From Flavobacteriales bacterium (GTDB lineage: Bacteria; Bacteroidota; Bacteroidia; Flavobacteriales_D; Parvicellaceae), in contig JAOASC010000020.1 of the NCBI GenBank assembly GCA_025210295.1, positions 1-64,000 of the forward strand: 64,000 bases of DNA, read 5' to 3'. This document shows, one piece after another, positions 36,012-45,283 of the stretch (within the stretch, counting starts at the first letter, position 1; the number at the start of each line of letters is the position of its first letter). The position numbers were made by a program, and so were the translations under genes. The notes below the pieces were generated by a model. It ran no database searches. It saw nothing but the letters and a program-made list of their open reading frames with translations, and was not told where the DNA came from.

Positions 36012-37199
36012 ATGCAAATAGATAACCTAAACTTCGAAAATAAAAAAGTTATTATCAGAGTTGATTTTAACGTTCCTTTAGATAAAAATTTTAATGTAAC
36101 GGATGATACTAGAATCAGAGCTGCTCTTCCTACCATTCAAAAAGTATTAAATGATGGGGGAACTGCTATTTTGATGTCACACCTAGGGCGACCAAAAGGA
36201 AAAGATGATCAATTTTCTTTAAAACATATTGTCTCTGCTGTAGAAAAAAACATCCAACAAGAAGTCCTTTTTATCAACGATTGTGTGGGTGAAAAAGTTA
36301 AAACAACAATAGACAGTAGCTCTAATGGAAGTGTCATTTTATTAGAGAACTTACGTTTTTATAGTGAAGAAAAAGCTGGTGATGAACACTTTGCGCAACA
36401 ATTAAGTGAATTGGCTGATTTTTATATTAACGACGCTTTTGGTACAGCGCATAGAGCACATGCTTCAACCGCAGTGATTGCAAAATTCTTCCCTAATGAC
36501 AAATGCTTTGGGTATCTTATCGAAAAAGAAATTATTAGTGTTGATAAGGTCTTAAATAGCGATCAAAAACCATTAACAGCTATCGTTGGTGGAGCTAAAG
36601 TTTCTTCTAAAATTACTATAATTGAACGCTTATTGGATGTTGTAGATCATTTAATTATTGGTGGAGGAATGGCTTATACATTTATTAAAGCACAAGGTGG
36701 TCAAATTGGAAAATCGCTGGTCGAAAACGATTATTTAGAACTGGCTTTAAATATCATCGCTAAAGCTAAAGAAAATAATGTGCGCTTATTATTACCTATC
36801 GATACTATTATTGCTGACGATTTTAGCAACAATGCTAACACTCAATTAGTAGAAATCTCTTCAATTCCTGATGGTTGGATGGGCTTAGATATCGGTGAAA
36901 AATCAAGTGCGTTATTCAAAGAAACCATCTTAAATTCTAAACTTATTTTGTGGAATGGTCCTATGGGAGTTTTTGAAATGGAAGCATTTCAAAAAGGTAC
37001 AATTGACATTGCTTTAACATTAGCTCAAGCAACTGAAAATGGAGCATTCTCACTTGTAGGAGGTGGTGATAGTGTTGCAGCTATTAATAAATTTAATTTA
37101 GGAACTAAAGTTAGCCATGTTAGTACTGGTGGAGGAGCAATGTTAGAATACCTAGAAGGTAAACAACTTCCTGGGATAGCAGCTATTTTAGGAAAATAG
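36012..37199 (+). CDS. pgk: Phosphoglycerate kinase
   Basis: 395 residues, standard length. Substrate-site motif [52 protein letters not shown], then the nucleotide-binding half: [42 protein letters not shown] and [19 protein letters not shown]. Transfers phosphate from 1,3-bisphosphoglycerate to ADP in glycolysis. Monocistronic by its promoter and strong terminator. Confidence 0.98.
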   Translation: MQIDNLNFENKKVIIRVDFNVPLDKNFNVTDDTRIRAALPTIQKVLNDGGTAILMSHLGRPKGKDDQFSLKHIVSAVEKNIQQEVLFINDCVGEKVKTTIDSSSNGSVILLENLRFYSEEKAGDEHFAQQLSELADFYINDAFGTAHRAHASTAVIAKFFPNDKCFGYLIEKEIISVDKVLNSDQKPLTAIVGGAKVSSKITIIERLLDVVDHLIIGGGMAYTFIKAQGGQIGKSLVENDYLELALNIIAKAKENNVRLLLPIDTIIADDFSNNANTQLVEISSIPDGWMGLDIGEKSSALFKETILNSKLILWNGPMGVFEMEAFQKGTIDIALTLAQATENGAFSLVGGGDSVAAINKFNLGTKVSHVSTGGGAMLEYLEGKQLPGIAAILGK

Positions 37200-37228
37200 T
37201 CACGTTCTTGATAACATGATATATATAG

Positions 37229-37260
37229 AAAAGGCATCAAAAAATTTGATGCCTTTTCTT
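37229..37260. terminator. Strong bidirectional terminator after pgk
   Basis: AAAAGGCATCAAA (37229-37241) and TTTGATGCCTTTT (37245-37257) pair perfectly over 13 bases with a 3-base loop, followed by CTT. It lies between convergent stop codons (pgk at 37199, M48 peptidase at 37265) and can serve both strands. Confidence 0.9.
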
Positions 37261-37264
37261 TGGA

Positions 37265-40200
37265 TTAATGTTTCATTTTCAAATAGGGCTTTTCGGTAAT
37301 AAAAATAGCCTTTTCAACTACTGTTCTCCATTTTAATGGAGTTTTATCTTTCAACAAAATAGTAGCAATTAATTCATAGCCTCGTTTCTCTTCAAAACTA
37401 GTAACTTTATTTAGTAATTGATTGGCTAAATTAAGTTTTCCTTTTTTTACATTTTTAATAAATTTTTCCAAATTATCGAAGTCAACTCTTGTTTCAGGAA
37501 ATTTGGTTTTTACAAAATCTAGATATTCAGAAAGGTTTAAATTTTCTTTTGCAATAAGTGCAAAAACAGTCCACATATTATTACTATTTACACTCTCCTC
37601 TATTGGATAATTAAGCACTTTATCAATAAATTCTTTAGGACAATTATCGGAAGCAGCTATAAACCAATTGCTATACATCATTTCTTTAAGGTCAAAATAC
37701 TCAGATACTTTAATAGCATCGGTAACATTTCCTTGTGATAAATGATAAAACAATTCATCAACATTATCCATTAGTACCTCATCATTTCCTCGTTCTAAGC
37801 TGTAATAATAATTTAACCAATCATTATACCTTCCCAAGATATGATCGGAATCTTTCACCATTCTTGTTATCCTTTCAAAATCTGGTGCTATCGAATTAGA
37901 AATCTGTGGCATTTTAACAATCACTTTATCATAACATTCATAAGCTTTTTCCCAATTCTCTTGACTAGCAAAAACATAACCAGAAGCATAAGCTAACCAT
38001 CCATGATCACTCCACTTCTTATAACCTGCTATAAACATACTGTCTTTAGTGCTTTCTTTAGCGATACATCTTGTCGATAAATAATACAAATCCGGATTAT
38101 TTGAATCAGCTTCTGAAAAAGTGCGGCATTCATTACACACTTTTTCTCTATTGTTGGAATAATCTTGCAACAATCGATACGAATACACTTCATAAGGATT
38201 TCTCTTTAATCTTTCTGAGATAAAAGATAATGTTGTATCAATACTAGAAGCCAAGGATCCCCAGTATAATATATAAGCACTTGTATCAAGATCCCATATT
38301 GCATGAGAAAGCACCATCTCCTCTATTTTAATAGCTTGATCCAGTTCATATAAATAATATGGATTAGCATTGGGATATACTGTCAAAACTTCTTTAACAA
38401 CTCCTGAGCTGTTTGATGAACCCGATATACTTTGAGGGGCCTCTTCTAAAACATAATCTGCTTCTGTGGAAAACCATCTACTTACCCCTAAATTACGATT
38501 AGGTAAATCGATCTCAAAACCATAAGAAACACTATATTCTACAAAATAAGCACTGTTGGCAATATTATAGATATAGTGACCAGAAGGCGTATCCATTTTT
38601 TTATAAAAGCTTTCAATGGTATCGCCCAATAATGTTTGGGTTAAAACATGAAATTTATCAGAATAATTGACATTAATTTCATGATGGTCATTGGATGCTA
38701 CCTCATAGACCTCTCCATTTATTGAAACAGTTACTCCTCTATTCAATCCATTATACAAATGTAGCGTTACCTCTTGAGAAATATTTCCTACATACAAAGC
38801 TCCACCAATTAATAATAAAGAGACTGCAAATTTAGCTATGGACGGAATTAATCCATCTCCTAAATGAAACCTGTTCCAAAAATTTAATTGATGTGCTATC
38901 GTTCGTTCCTGTCCTGGCGTTAATCGCTCATAATCGCTAGGCAAAGAAATCGAAGCCGTTTCAATTTCAAACGAACAATCACTTAAATAACATTTCTTTA
39001 CTTCCTCTTCTTTATTTAATAATTCTTCTAGCGCTGCATTCCTTAATTTGTTTAAAACGTCTAAAGCAGAAACAACCCATCCTTCAACCACATTCACCCA
39101 GTCCTGAATATTATGTTTATTAGCTTTTTCTAATTTAAAAGCTTCATGTAATTCGGCATAAGTTTTACCTATTCTTTCTTGAATGCATGCTCCTACGCTA
39201 ATCGTTGAACGATCTTCGTAAATTGATTCCAAAATTGAATGTAGTTCATTGGATGCTTTTAACAATTGAGTCATCTCTGAAGAGCTTACTCTACCATCTG
39301 CTAAAACAGTATGGAGAACATTACTAAATTTCCCCATCATATCATTTAAGTTGGCCAATGTATGCTCGCTGTAATGAACTAAACCACCAAGATGCTTTAA
39401 GTATTCTCCTACTTTAGGGTTTAATATGTTTGCTGTAATATAACTAACACTTCTACATTTAACATCATGCGTTACTAATAGATTTCTCAACCCTAGTTCT
39501 TCCTTTTCCAATTCTTTTATAATCTGAGGAATATTTCGCTTTTTTATCGCTCTTCCTCTATGCATGATTTTTCTCTTCTCCATGGTAAGAGATTCATTCA
39601 ATACATTTTTAAGAGCTGCCAATTCTTCACGAACTTCTTTATGTGATTCCAAGTTTAATTTTAGCGAATCAGGATATAGCATGTTTAACTCCTCAACAAT
39701 ATTGGAATCAACTTTATACGCATAAAATTCATCGATACTTTCGAATGCAATGAATGAACTTCTGAATAAGAAGTTTCCTTTGTATACAGGATTAAGGAAG
39801 GACCAATTATAATCAAAAGCATTCATACATTCAATGCTTTCTTCCTCAGCTAATATAGAAGTTTCAAGATTAGCTGTTCGAATTAATTGCGCTGTTTCAT
39901 TTTTTCTTATTGATTGAGGATCTTTAAATAACTCCCAGGATGAACGTGGATCAATTGGATGAGATACATATATCTTTTTAGCATTTTCTTCCCGTTCATT
40001 ATCAGCTGGGTGAGTAGCCCACATTTCAGGAGGAGCAATCCCCCTTTTTGAAAAAACACGTGCTTTTTCTCCTTTAATTTCTGGTGAAGCCCCGTAAAGT
40101 GGATTAGCTAAAATCCATTGCATTTTTTTTATAAAATTGGTCTGTAGTGAAAATAGATCTTCTACAGCTTTTTTTTCTTTTAGTTGTGTATTGATAGCTT

Positions 40201-41089
40201 CTATTGAGGCATGATAACCTTCATCTGCTGCTTTCAATTTATGCAATCCATGAACTAAGGCATCACTACCTGTTACAGATACCGCTACCAAATCAGCCTG
40301 AAATTCCATCTCCCTTGATAAAGCCCTTTCAGCAATAACTACAACACTAAATAACGTTTGGATTAAAGCTCTAACCGCCCAAACCATTATGGATAGTATC
40401 CATCCTACCCAAGCTATTCTTATATCTACACTTGATAACCCTGCCAAAAATTGATCCAATATATCGCGTTTATTAACAACTCTAACTGCTATTTGTTGAG
40501 CAGTATAAACATATCTTCCCAACAGCATTGACTTTTGAGCAAAATGGCCAAACTCATGTGCTAAAACCGCTTTTAATTCTCCTACATTTAAAACATTGAT
40601 TAACCCTAATCCAATTTCTAGGTTTTTCTTTGTTGGAAATAATAAATTAATAATGGATAAGTCATAAAAAACACAAGCATTTACTCTCGTAGATAAAAAA
40701 ACTTTATAAGGTCTTGGAGCTCCTACCTCATCAGCAATAGCATATATGAATTGAAATAATTCAGGTTCATCGTCTTCAGTAATCCTACCCGTTAATTCCT
40801 CTTTCTTTTTATTAAAGATAAATAAAGACTTAAACATAAATAAGCTTAGAAATGCTAAACCAACAAAGGTGATGAATACAAAAAAAGCATTTTCTACTCC
40901 AATTCTTAAAGCAACAAAAGAGTTATACGCTAATACCCCAAACCATATCATTAACCCTAAATAAACTAGAATAAATGACAATAAACCAACCATAGCTATG
41001 GCTACATGTTTTTTAAACGATTGAGTTGGTGTTATTAGTTTTCTTTTTAATTCTTCAGAAATTACATTCTTATCATCCTTTGCTTTCAT
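37265..41089 (-). CDS. Giant membrane M48-family metallopeptidase with helical/TPR-like C-terminus
   Basis: 1274 residues from ATG 41087-41089; a GTG directly upstream is possible. Two membrane segments (about 28-60 and 68-95), zinc motif HEFGHFAQKS (178-187), another hydrophobic pair (about 228-262) leading to the third-ligand region LSREMEFQADLVAVS, a long helical part, a further membrane segment (about 760-785) and an extracytoplasmic C-terminus whose end (about 950-1270) is helical and TPR-like (FASQENWEKAYECYDKVIVK). HtpX/Ste24-like peptidases degrade or mature membrane proteins. The 1274-residue size and extra domains exceed HtpX (about 290) by far. No partner gene is adjacent. Confidence 0.85.
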   Translation of the reverse strand: MKAKDDKNVISEELKRKLITPTQSFKKHVAIAMVGLLSFILVYLGLMIWFGVLAYNSFVALRIGVENAFFVFITFVGLAFLSLFMFKSLFIFNKKKEELTGRITEDDEPELFQFIYAIADEVGAPRPYKVFLSTRVNACVFYDLSIINLLFPTKKNLEIGLGLINVLNVGELKAVLAHEFGHFAQKSMLLGRYVYTAQQIAVRVVNKRDILDQFLAGLSSVDIRIAWVGWILSIMVWAVRALIQTLFSVVVIAERALSREMEFQADLVAVSVTGSDALVHGLHKLKAADEGYHASIEAINTQLKEKKAVEDLFSLQTNFIKKMQWILANPLYGASPEIKGEKARVFSKRGIAPPEMWATHPADNEREENAKKIYVSHPIDPRSSWELFKDPQSIRKNETAQLIRTANLETSILAEEESIECMNAFDYNWSFLNPVYKGNFLFRSSFIAFESIDEFYAYKVDSNIVEELNMLYPDSLKLNLESHKEVREELAALKNVLNESLTMEKRKIMHRGRAIKKRNIPQIIKELEKEELGLRNLLVTHDVKCRSVSYITANILNPKVGEYLKHLGGLVHYSEHTLANLNDMMGKFSNVLHTVLADGRVSSSEMTQLLKASNELHSILESIYEDRSTISVGACIQERIGKTYAELHEAFKLEKANKHNIQDWVNVVEGWVVSALDVLNKLRNAALEELLNKEEEVKKCYLSDCSFEIETASISLPSDYERLTPGQERTIAHQLNFWNRFHLGDGLIPSIAKFAVSLLLIGGALYVGNISQEVTLHLYNGLNRGVTVSINGEVYEVASNDHHEINVNYSDKFHVLTQTLLGDTIESFYKKMDTPSGHYIYNIANSAYFVEYSVSYGFEIDLPNRNLGVSRWFSTEADYVLEEAPQSISGSSNSSGVVKEVLTVYPNANPYYLYELDQAIKIEEMVLSHAIWDLDTSAYILYWGSLASSIDTTLSFISERLKRNPYEVYSYRLLQDYSNNREKVCNECRTFSEADSNNPDLYYLSTRCIAKESTKDSMFIAGYKKWSDHGWLAYASGYVFASQENWEKAYECYDKVIVKMPQISNSIAPDFERITRMVKDSDHILGRYNDWLNYYYSLERGNDEVLMDNVDELFYHLSQGNVTDAIKVSEYFDLKEMMYSNWFIAASDNCPKEFIDKVLNYPIEESVNSNNMWTVFALIAKENLNLSEYLDFVKTKFPETRVDFDNLEKFIKNVKKGKLNLANQLLNKVTSFEEKRGYELIATILLKDKTPLKWRTVVEKAIFITEKPYLKMKH

Positions 41090-41320
41090 CACATCTAGTT
41101 TAATAGCTGTGAAGATAGCAGTTTCTTTTTTAACAAGAGCATTTGTTTCTTGTCTATACTATATATGTTTTCAACTATATAAAAAATTAATTAACAGATA
41201 ATTCAAACAATAGTAATTGGACTAAAATTTTCCTTAATTAAGCCTATAGATTTATAAATTTTGTAAAAACAATTAAATCCAATATTTTATCTATACAACT
41301 TCTTCTAAACTTCTATTTTT

Positions 41321-41893
41321 TTAATAGTGAACAGGTACTTCAACAATTGTTTTATCCCAACCAATTTTAATTAAAAACGTATTGGCATCCTTTTCATACA
41401 TTACAATTGATAAAGCTTCAATAACATCTTTAGCTTCCTGAGTCGAAACCGTTACACTTGCAATGTCTTTTTTAACATCATTTGCATAAATCCCCCATTG
41501 GTCAGTTATTGCATTGATTTTTATTTCCCAAGTATCTTTATTAGGTATTGCATAGAGCATATACCTTCCGGCTTTTAACTTTTTATCTCCAAACTTTACA
41601 GGTACAAAAAATGTAATTTCTGTTGATTCGTTTGCTCCAACTCTCCACGTTTCACCGTAACTAACTAGATTTCCAAAAATAACTCTATCCTTTTTTTGAG
41701 GACGTGAATACAAAACTCTAGCTATTGGTTTCAAAGCTTTTTTCTCTTCCTCTGTTTTTACAAATAATCTTTTCGTAGCGTTTGCTGGAAAATAAGCCAT
41801 ATCTAACGGGCTTTTATCTAATTTTTTAAATTCCTGTCCTGTGGATAATAGACTCACGAATAAAAAAGGGATGAATAATACTATAACTCTCAT
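41321..41893 (-). CDS. DUF2911 secreted protein
   Basis: 190 residues, signal peptide ending SLLSTGQ. DUF2911 signature: ARVLYSRPQKKDRVIFGNLV, YGETWRVGANESTEITFF, LKAGRYMLYAIPNKDTWEIK and DQWGIY. This family is widespread in Bacteroidota, exported, of unknown function. Followed by a VF530-family gene on the same strand, upstream by 14 bases, so the two may be co-transcribed. Confidence 0.9.
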   Translation of the reverse strand: MRVIVLFIPFLFVSLLSTGQEFKKLDKSPLDMAYFPANATKRLFVKTEEEKKALKPIARVLYSRPQKKDRVIFGNLVSYGETWRVGANESTEITFFVPVKFGDKKLKAGRYMLYAIPNKDTWEIKINAITDQWGIYANDVKKDIASVTVSTQEAKDVIEALSIVMYEKDANTFLIKIGWDKTIVEVPVHY

Positions 41894-41907
41894 ATTTTTA
41901 TTTTTTC

Positions 41908-42129
41908 TTATTTACCTATTGATTTTAAATACAATGCTTCTACTTTGTTCCTCGCCCAACGTTCTTTCCTTAGAAACTTAAGACTCGAATTCATTGTAGG
42001 ATTAGACTTAAAGCAATTAATATTAATTCTTCTCCCCAATTCTTCCCAACCATACTCATCAACCAAATAGATTAAAACATCCTTTAATTTTACTCCATGC
42101 ATCGGGTTATTGGGTTGTTCTTGCAACAT
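41908..42129 (-). CDS. VF530 family (DUF2132) small DNA-binding-like protein
   Basis: 73 residues. QPNNPMHGVKLKDVLIYLVD, YGWEELGRRININCFKSNPT and SSLKFLRKERWARNKVEALY cover the whole VF530 family pattern. The structure of a relative is a helical fold with DNA-binding resemblance; a biological role is not established. Cytoplasmic. Located 14 bases ahead of the DUF2911 gene. The N-terminus MLQEQPNNP fits other members. Confidence 0.92.
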   Translation of the reverse strand: MLQEQPNNPMHGVKLKDVLIYLVDEYGWEELGRRININCFKSNPTMNSSLKFLRKERWARNKVEALYLKSIGK

Positions 42130-42287
42130 TGTTATGCTTTTTTATTTCTATTGTTTTCTTGTGTTAAAATTAATTAAAATATCATTACTAATTGTCTTCT
42201 TATACGAAAATGACATTTTTAATACTTAATTTTATAAACAGTAACATACAGCCCATTAAGCACAACATATTATATACACATAATCAA

Positions 42288-43448
42288 ATGAATAACTTTA
42301 ATTTTCAAAACCCAACAAAAATTATTTTTGGAAAAGGAGAAATAGCCCAACTCTCTAATGAAATTCCATCCAACGCTAAAGTATTATTATTATATGGAGG
42401 TGGAAGCATCAAAAAAAATGGGATATATGATCAAGTCATCAATGCCCTAGAAAAACATGAAGTCATAGAATTTGGAGGTATTCCTCCCAATCCAGAATAT
42501 ACCATTCTAATGGAAGCCCTAACCATTATTCAAAGAGAAAACATTGATTTTTTACTAGCTGTAGGTGGTGGTTCAGTTATTGATGGAACTAAATTTTTAT
42601 CATCAGCAGCTTTATTTGATGGAACTGATCCTTGGGAAATCTTAACAGGTAGAAAACCTACACAAAAAGGAATGCCTTTTGGAACAGTACTGACGTTACC
42701 TGCTACAGGATCAGAAATGAACTCTGGAGCTGTAATTACAAGAGCTGAAACACAAGAAAAATTAGCGATGGGAGGCCCTGGCTTATTTCCTCAATTTTCT
42801 ATTTTAGATCCTCAAGTAGTCCAATCAATTCCTAAAAGACAAATAGCCAATGGCTTGGCGGATGCTTTTACACATGTATTAGAACAATACGTCACCTATC
42901 CTACTGAAGCCTACATACAAGATCGTTTTGCTGAAGGAATTCTCCTTTCACTTCTTGAAGTTGCTCCTAAGATTACTGAGAATACGAACAATTACGAAGC
43001 AGCAGCCAATTTTATGTGGAGTTGTACCATGGCATTAAACGGTTTAATCCAAAAAGGTGTCCCAACTGACTGGGCTATTCATGCAATTGGACATGAATTA
43101 ACTGCTTTATATGGTATTGATCACGCTAGAACTTTGGCAATTATTACCGAAAGTCATTACACCTTTAATTTTGAGACCAAGAAAGAGAAATTAGCCCAAC
43201 TAGCGGAACGTGTATTTAAGATAGAAAAAGGTAATACAGATGAAAAAGCGAAAGGAGCAATTAAAGCTATTACAGACTTCTTTCAATCTATTGGTATCGA
43301 TACAAAGCTATCGGATTATACTCCGAATTATAAAGGTACAGCTCAAGAAATCGAACAACGTTTTAACACTAGAGGATGGATGGGTATTGGTGAACATGGA
43401 AAGTTAACTCCTACTGACGTCAAGACAATAGTTGAAATGAGTTATTGA
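42288..43448 (+). CDS. Iron-containing alcohol dehydrogenase (YqhD/BdhA-like)
   Basis: 386 residues from ATG 42288, which places the family start NFNFQNPTKIIFGKGEIAQL at the N-terminus; a longer frame to 42192 adds 32 unlike residues. NAD(P) motif GGGSVIDGTKF, ATGSEMNSGAVITR, and metal ligands in GLADAFTHVLEQYV (Asp, His) and HAIGHELTALYGIDHARTLA (two His). The YqhD-like branch reduces aldehydes or butanal with NADPH, often against toxic aldehydes. GGGS followed by VIDG fits NADP preference, though this is not decisive. Confidence 0.92.
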   Translation: MNNFNFQNPTKIIFGKGEIAQLSNEIPSNAKVLLLYGGGSIKKNGIYDQVINALEKHEVIEFGGIPPNPEYTILMEALTIIQRENIDFLLAVGGGSVIDGTKFLSSAALFDGTDPWEILTGRKPTQKGMPFGTVLTLPATGSEMNSGAVITRAETQEKLAMGGPGLFPQFSILDPQVVQSIPKRQIANGLADAFTHVLEQYVTYPTEAYIQDRFAEGILLSLLEVAPKITENTNNYEAAANFMWSCTMALNGLIQKGVPTDWAIHAIGHELTALYGIDHARTLAIITESHYTFNFETKKEKLAQLAERVFKIEKGNTDEKAKGAIKAITDFFQSIGIDTKLSDYTPNYKGTAQEIEQRFNTRGWMGIGEHGKLTPTDVKTIVEMSY

Positions 43449-43474
43449 TTAACTATCAACGTAATCAGCTAGGC

Positions 43475-43750
43475 ATGAAAAATAAATATCTAATACATTT
43501 ACTAAAAGCTATTACGATATATATACTTCTTTTTATGCTGTTCTCTATATTTAGTTTTTCTAGCCCTGGGGGGCCTTGCTCCCCAGGATTAGGAACGCTA
43601 TTTTTACTAATTGCACTCCCATTTATCGTATTGTTTTTATTAATTTACAGCGCTTCGAAAATAAAAAAAGAAAAGGCCTATATTCTTTCCTTTTGTATAC
43701 ACCTTTTAGCAGCTATAATAGTTTTAATTAAATTACCTGCCCTTTTTTAA
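43475..43750 (+). CDS. Small hydrophobic membrane protein
   Basis: 91 residues from ATG 43475 (a TTG ten codons upstream is the other option). Three hydrophobic segments (about 8-28, 40-62, 70-88) separated by SFSSPGGPCSPGLG and a Lys-rich turn (SKIKKEKAY). No family recognised. A GC-rich hairpin (CCTGGGG 43565-43571, CCCCAGG 43581-43587) lies inside the gene, unusual for the AT-rich surroundings. It starts 26 bases after the alcohol dehydrogenase stop and may simply be carried along in its transcript. Confidence 0.55.
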   Translation: MKNKYLIHLLKAITIYILLFMLFSIFSFSSPGGPCSPGLGTLFLLIALPFIVLFLLIYSASKIKKEKAYILSFCIHLLAAIIVLIKLPALF

Positions 43751-43966
43751 GGGTAGCATTCTATTACAGCATCTGATATTAATCAGATCTATAAAGTGAA
43801 TTATACATTTGTTTTATTTGAAAGGTCATGAAGCCCTATCAATACATTTAAAATAGCAATCAACTTCAGTAACAAAAAACTATTACAGTCTCCCCTAATT
43901 TAGATAGGAAAACTCTAGTGTTTTAGCATTACTTTTCTAACCAATATATAGTACTTCCCCCCTAAA

Positions 43967-44056
43967 TGCAACGAATAAAACCTTTATTCGTTGCAAATTA
44001 CGCAACAAATAGTTTTATTCGCAACAAAAAAGACGTATATTCGTTGCATAATATGC
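43967..44056 (+). promoter_or_regulatory. Operator-like repeat array upstream of and over the fic start
   Basis: A perfect inverted repeat, TGCAACGAATAAA (43967-43979) and TTTATTCGTTGCA (43983-43995) with a 3-base spacer, is followed by two more copies of the right half-site: TTTATTCGCAACA (44014-44026, partial) and TATATTCGTTGCA (44036-44048). Half-site starts are 31 and 22 bases apart, near whole helical turns. TATATTCG at 44036-44043 also resembles a -7 element, and GCATA-A-TATGC (44046-44056) overlaps the ATG at 44053. A regulator bound here would block transcription. The rest of the 302-base gap (43751-43966) shows nothing. Confidence 0.65.
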
Positions 44057-45174
44057 GTCAATTAACCAAATATCTACATGAATTAAAGCTATGGCCAAAG
44101 TTTACCTGGAAAACAGATGAATTTATACTACTCTTAAGTGAAGCTAGAAACCTACAAGGCAAACTGCATGGAAAAATGGAAACTTTAGGTTTTGATTTAA
44201 GAGGGGAAACATTATTAAGAACACTTACACTTGATGTCATTAAATCATCAGAAATTGAAGGTGAACACTTAAATTTTAATCAAGTTCGATCATCTGTTGC
44301 GCGTAAATTGGGTTTGGATATAGCTGGAACAGTAGCATCAGACAGAAATGTAGACGGAGTAGTCGAAATGTTAATGGATGCGACCCAAATTTATTATGAT
44401 GCACTTACAGTTGAACGTATTTTTGATTGGCATGCAGCACTTTTTCCAACAGGAAGAAATGGTATGAGGAAAATAACTGTTGGAAATTGGCGTGAAGATA
44501 TTACAGGTCCAATGCAAGTAATTTCGGGTCCAATGGGGAAAGAAAAAGTCCATTTTCAAGCCCCAGATTCAACATTATTAGCAAAAGAAATGTTTCACTT
44601 TTTAAATTGGTTTAATAATGAAAAAGAAATAGAGCCACTAATCAAAGCAGCAGTAGCCCATTTATGGTTTCTAACAATACATCCTTTTGATGATGGTAAT
44701 GGCAGAATAGCAAGGGCTTTAACTGATATGCTTTTGGCTCAAGCTGACAATAGTAACCAACGTTTTTATAGTATGTCTGCTCAAATCAGACTTGAAAGAA
44801 AAGAATATTATGAAATACTTGAAAAAACACAAAAAGGAACACTTGATATTACCCAATGGATTACTTGGTTTTTAAACTGTTTAGTTAACGCCTTAAAAGC
44901 CACAGATGATACCTTAACAAAGGTATTATTTAAAGCTAACTTTTGGCAAACACATTTTGAAACAACTCTAAATGAAAGACAAAAAAAGCTATTGAATAAG
45001 CTAATGGATGGCTTTGAAGGGAAACTTACCTCTTCTAAATGGGCTAAAATTGCTAAATGCTCTAAAGATTCAGCCATCAGGGATATCAACGATTTAATCG
45101 CCAAAGGAATCTTAAAAAAAGAAGCTGCTGGTGGAAGAAGCACCAATTATGAATTAATCAAAAAAGCTCAATAA
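44053..45174 (+). CDS. Fic family protein with N-terminal DUF4172 and C-terminal winged helix
   Basis: 373 residues from ATG 44053; a longer frame to 43966 would read through the operator array. The N-terminus LKLWPKFTWKTDEFI is DUF4172-like. Residues 65-70 (SSEIEG) match the autoinhibitory (S/T)xxxE(G/N) helix, so this is a class II, self-inhibited Fic protein. The active-site loop HPFDDGNGR (210-218) is intact: His210 catalytic, Gly/Asn/Gly/Arg for ATP. The last 60 residues (SKWAKIAKCSKDSAIRDIND, LKKEAAGGRSTNYEL) form a winged helix. Fic enzymes AMPylate target Ser/Thr/Tyr. Winged-helix Fic proteins often act as free-standing regulators; the repeats upstream suggest autoregulation. Target unknown. 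Confidence 0.93.
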   Translation: MRQLTKYLHELKLWPKFTWKTDEFILLLSEARNLQGKLHGKMETLGFDLRGETLLRTLTLDVIKSSEIEGEHLNFNQVRSSVARKLGLDIAGTVASDRNVDGVVEMLMDATQIYYDALTVERIFDWHAALFPTGRNGMRKITVGNWREDITGPMQVISGPMGKEKVHFQAPDSTLLAKEMFHFLNWFNNEKEIEPLIKAAVAHLWFLTIHPFDDGNGRIARALTDMLLAQADNSNQRFYSMSAQIRLERKEYYEILEKTQKGTLDITQWITWFLNCLVNALKATDDTLTKVLFKANFWQTHFETTLNERQKKLLNKLMDGFEGKLTSSKWAKIAKCSKDSAIRDINDLIAKGILKKEAAGGRSTNYELIKKAQ

Positions 45175-45193
45175 CTAGTATTATTGAGCTTTT
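45162..45193 (+). terminator. Terminator overlapping the fic stop codon
   Basis: AAAAGCTCAATAA (45162-45174) and TTATTGAGCTTTT (45181-45193) form a perfect 13-base-pair stem with loop CTAGTA. The fic stop codon (45172-45174) is the top of the 5' arm, and the 3' arm ends in TTTT-C-T. Confidence 0.8.
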
Positions 45194-45283
45194 CTATAAA
45201 AGTTTTGTTAGAAAATCTAAATTCAAAATAATCCCTCCCTCCATGTTCTATGACATAGAAGAAGGGAACTATATAGCTGGGGG

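Noticed and set aside
42192..42287. N-terminal extension of the alcohol dehydrogenase
   Set aside because: The family start (NFNFQNPTKIIFGKG) follows ATG 42288; the extra residues resemble translated intergenic DNA.
43966..44052. N-terminal extension of the Fic protein
   Set aside because: The 29 extra codons coincide with the inverted-repeat array, and the DUF4172 domain begins right after ATG 44053.
45242..45270. Palindrome TTCTATG-A-CATAGAA with CCCTCC/GAAGGG flanks
   Set aside because: Considered as terminator of the LamG/T9SS gene; the outer pairing is bulged and no T tract follows on the minus strand, so it was not called.
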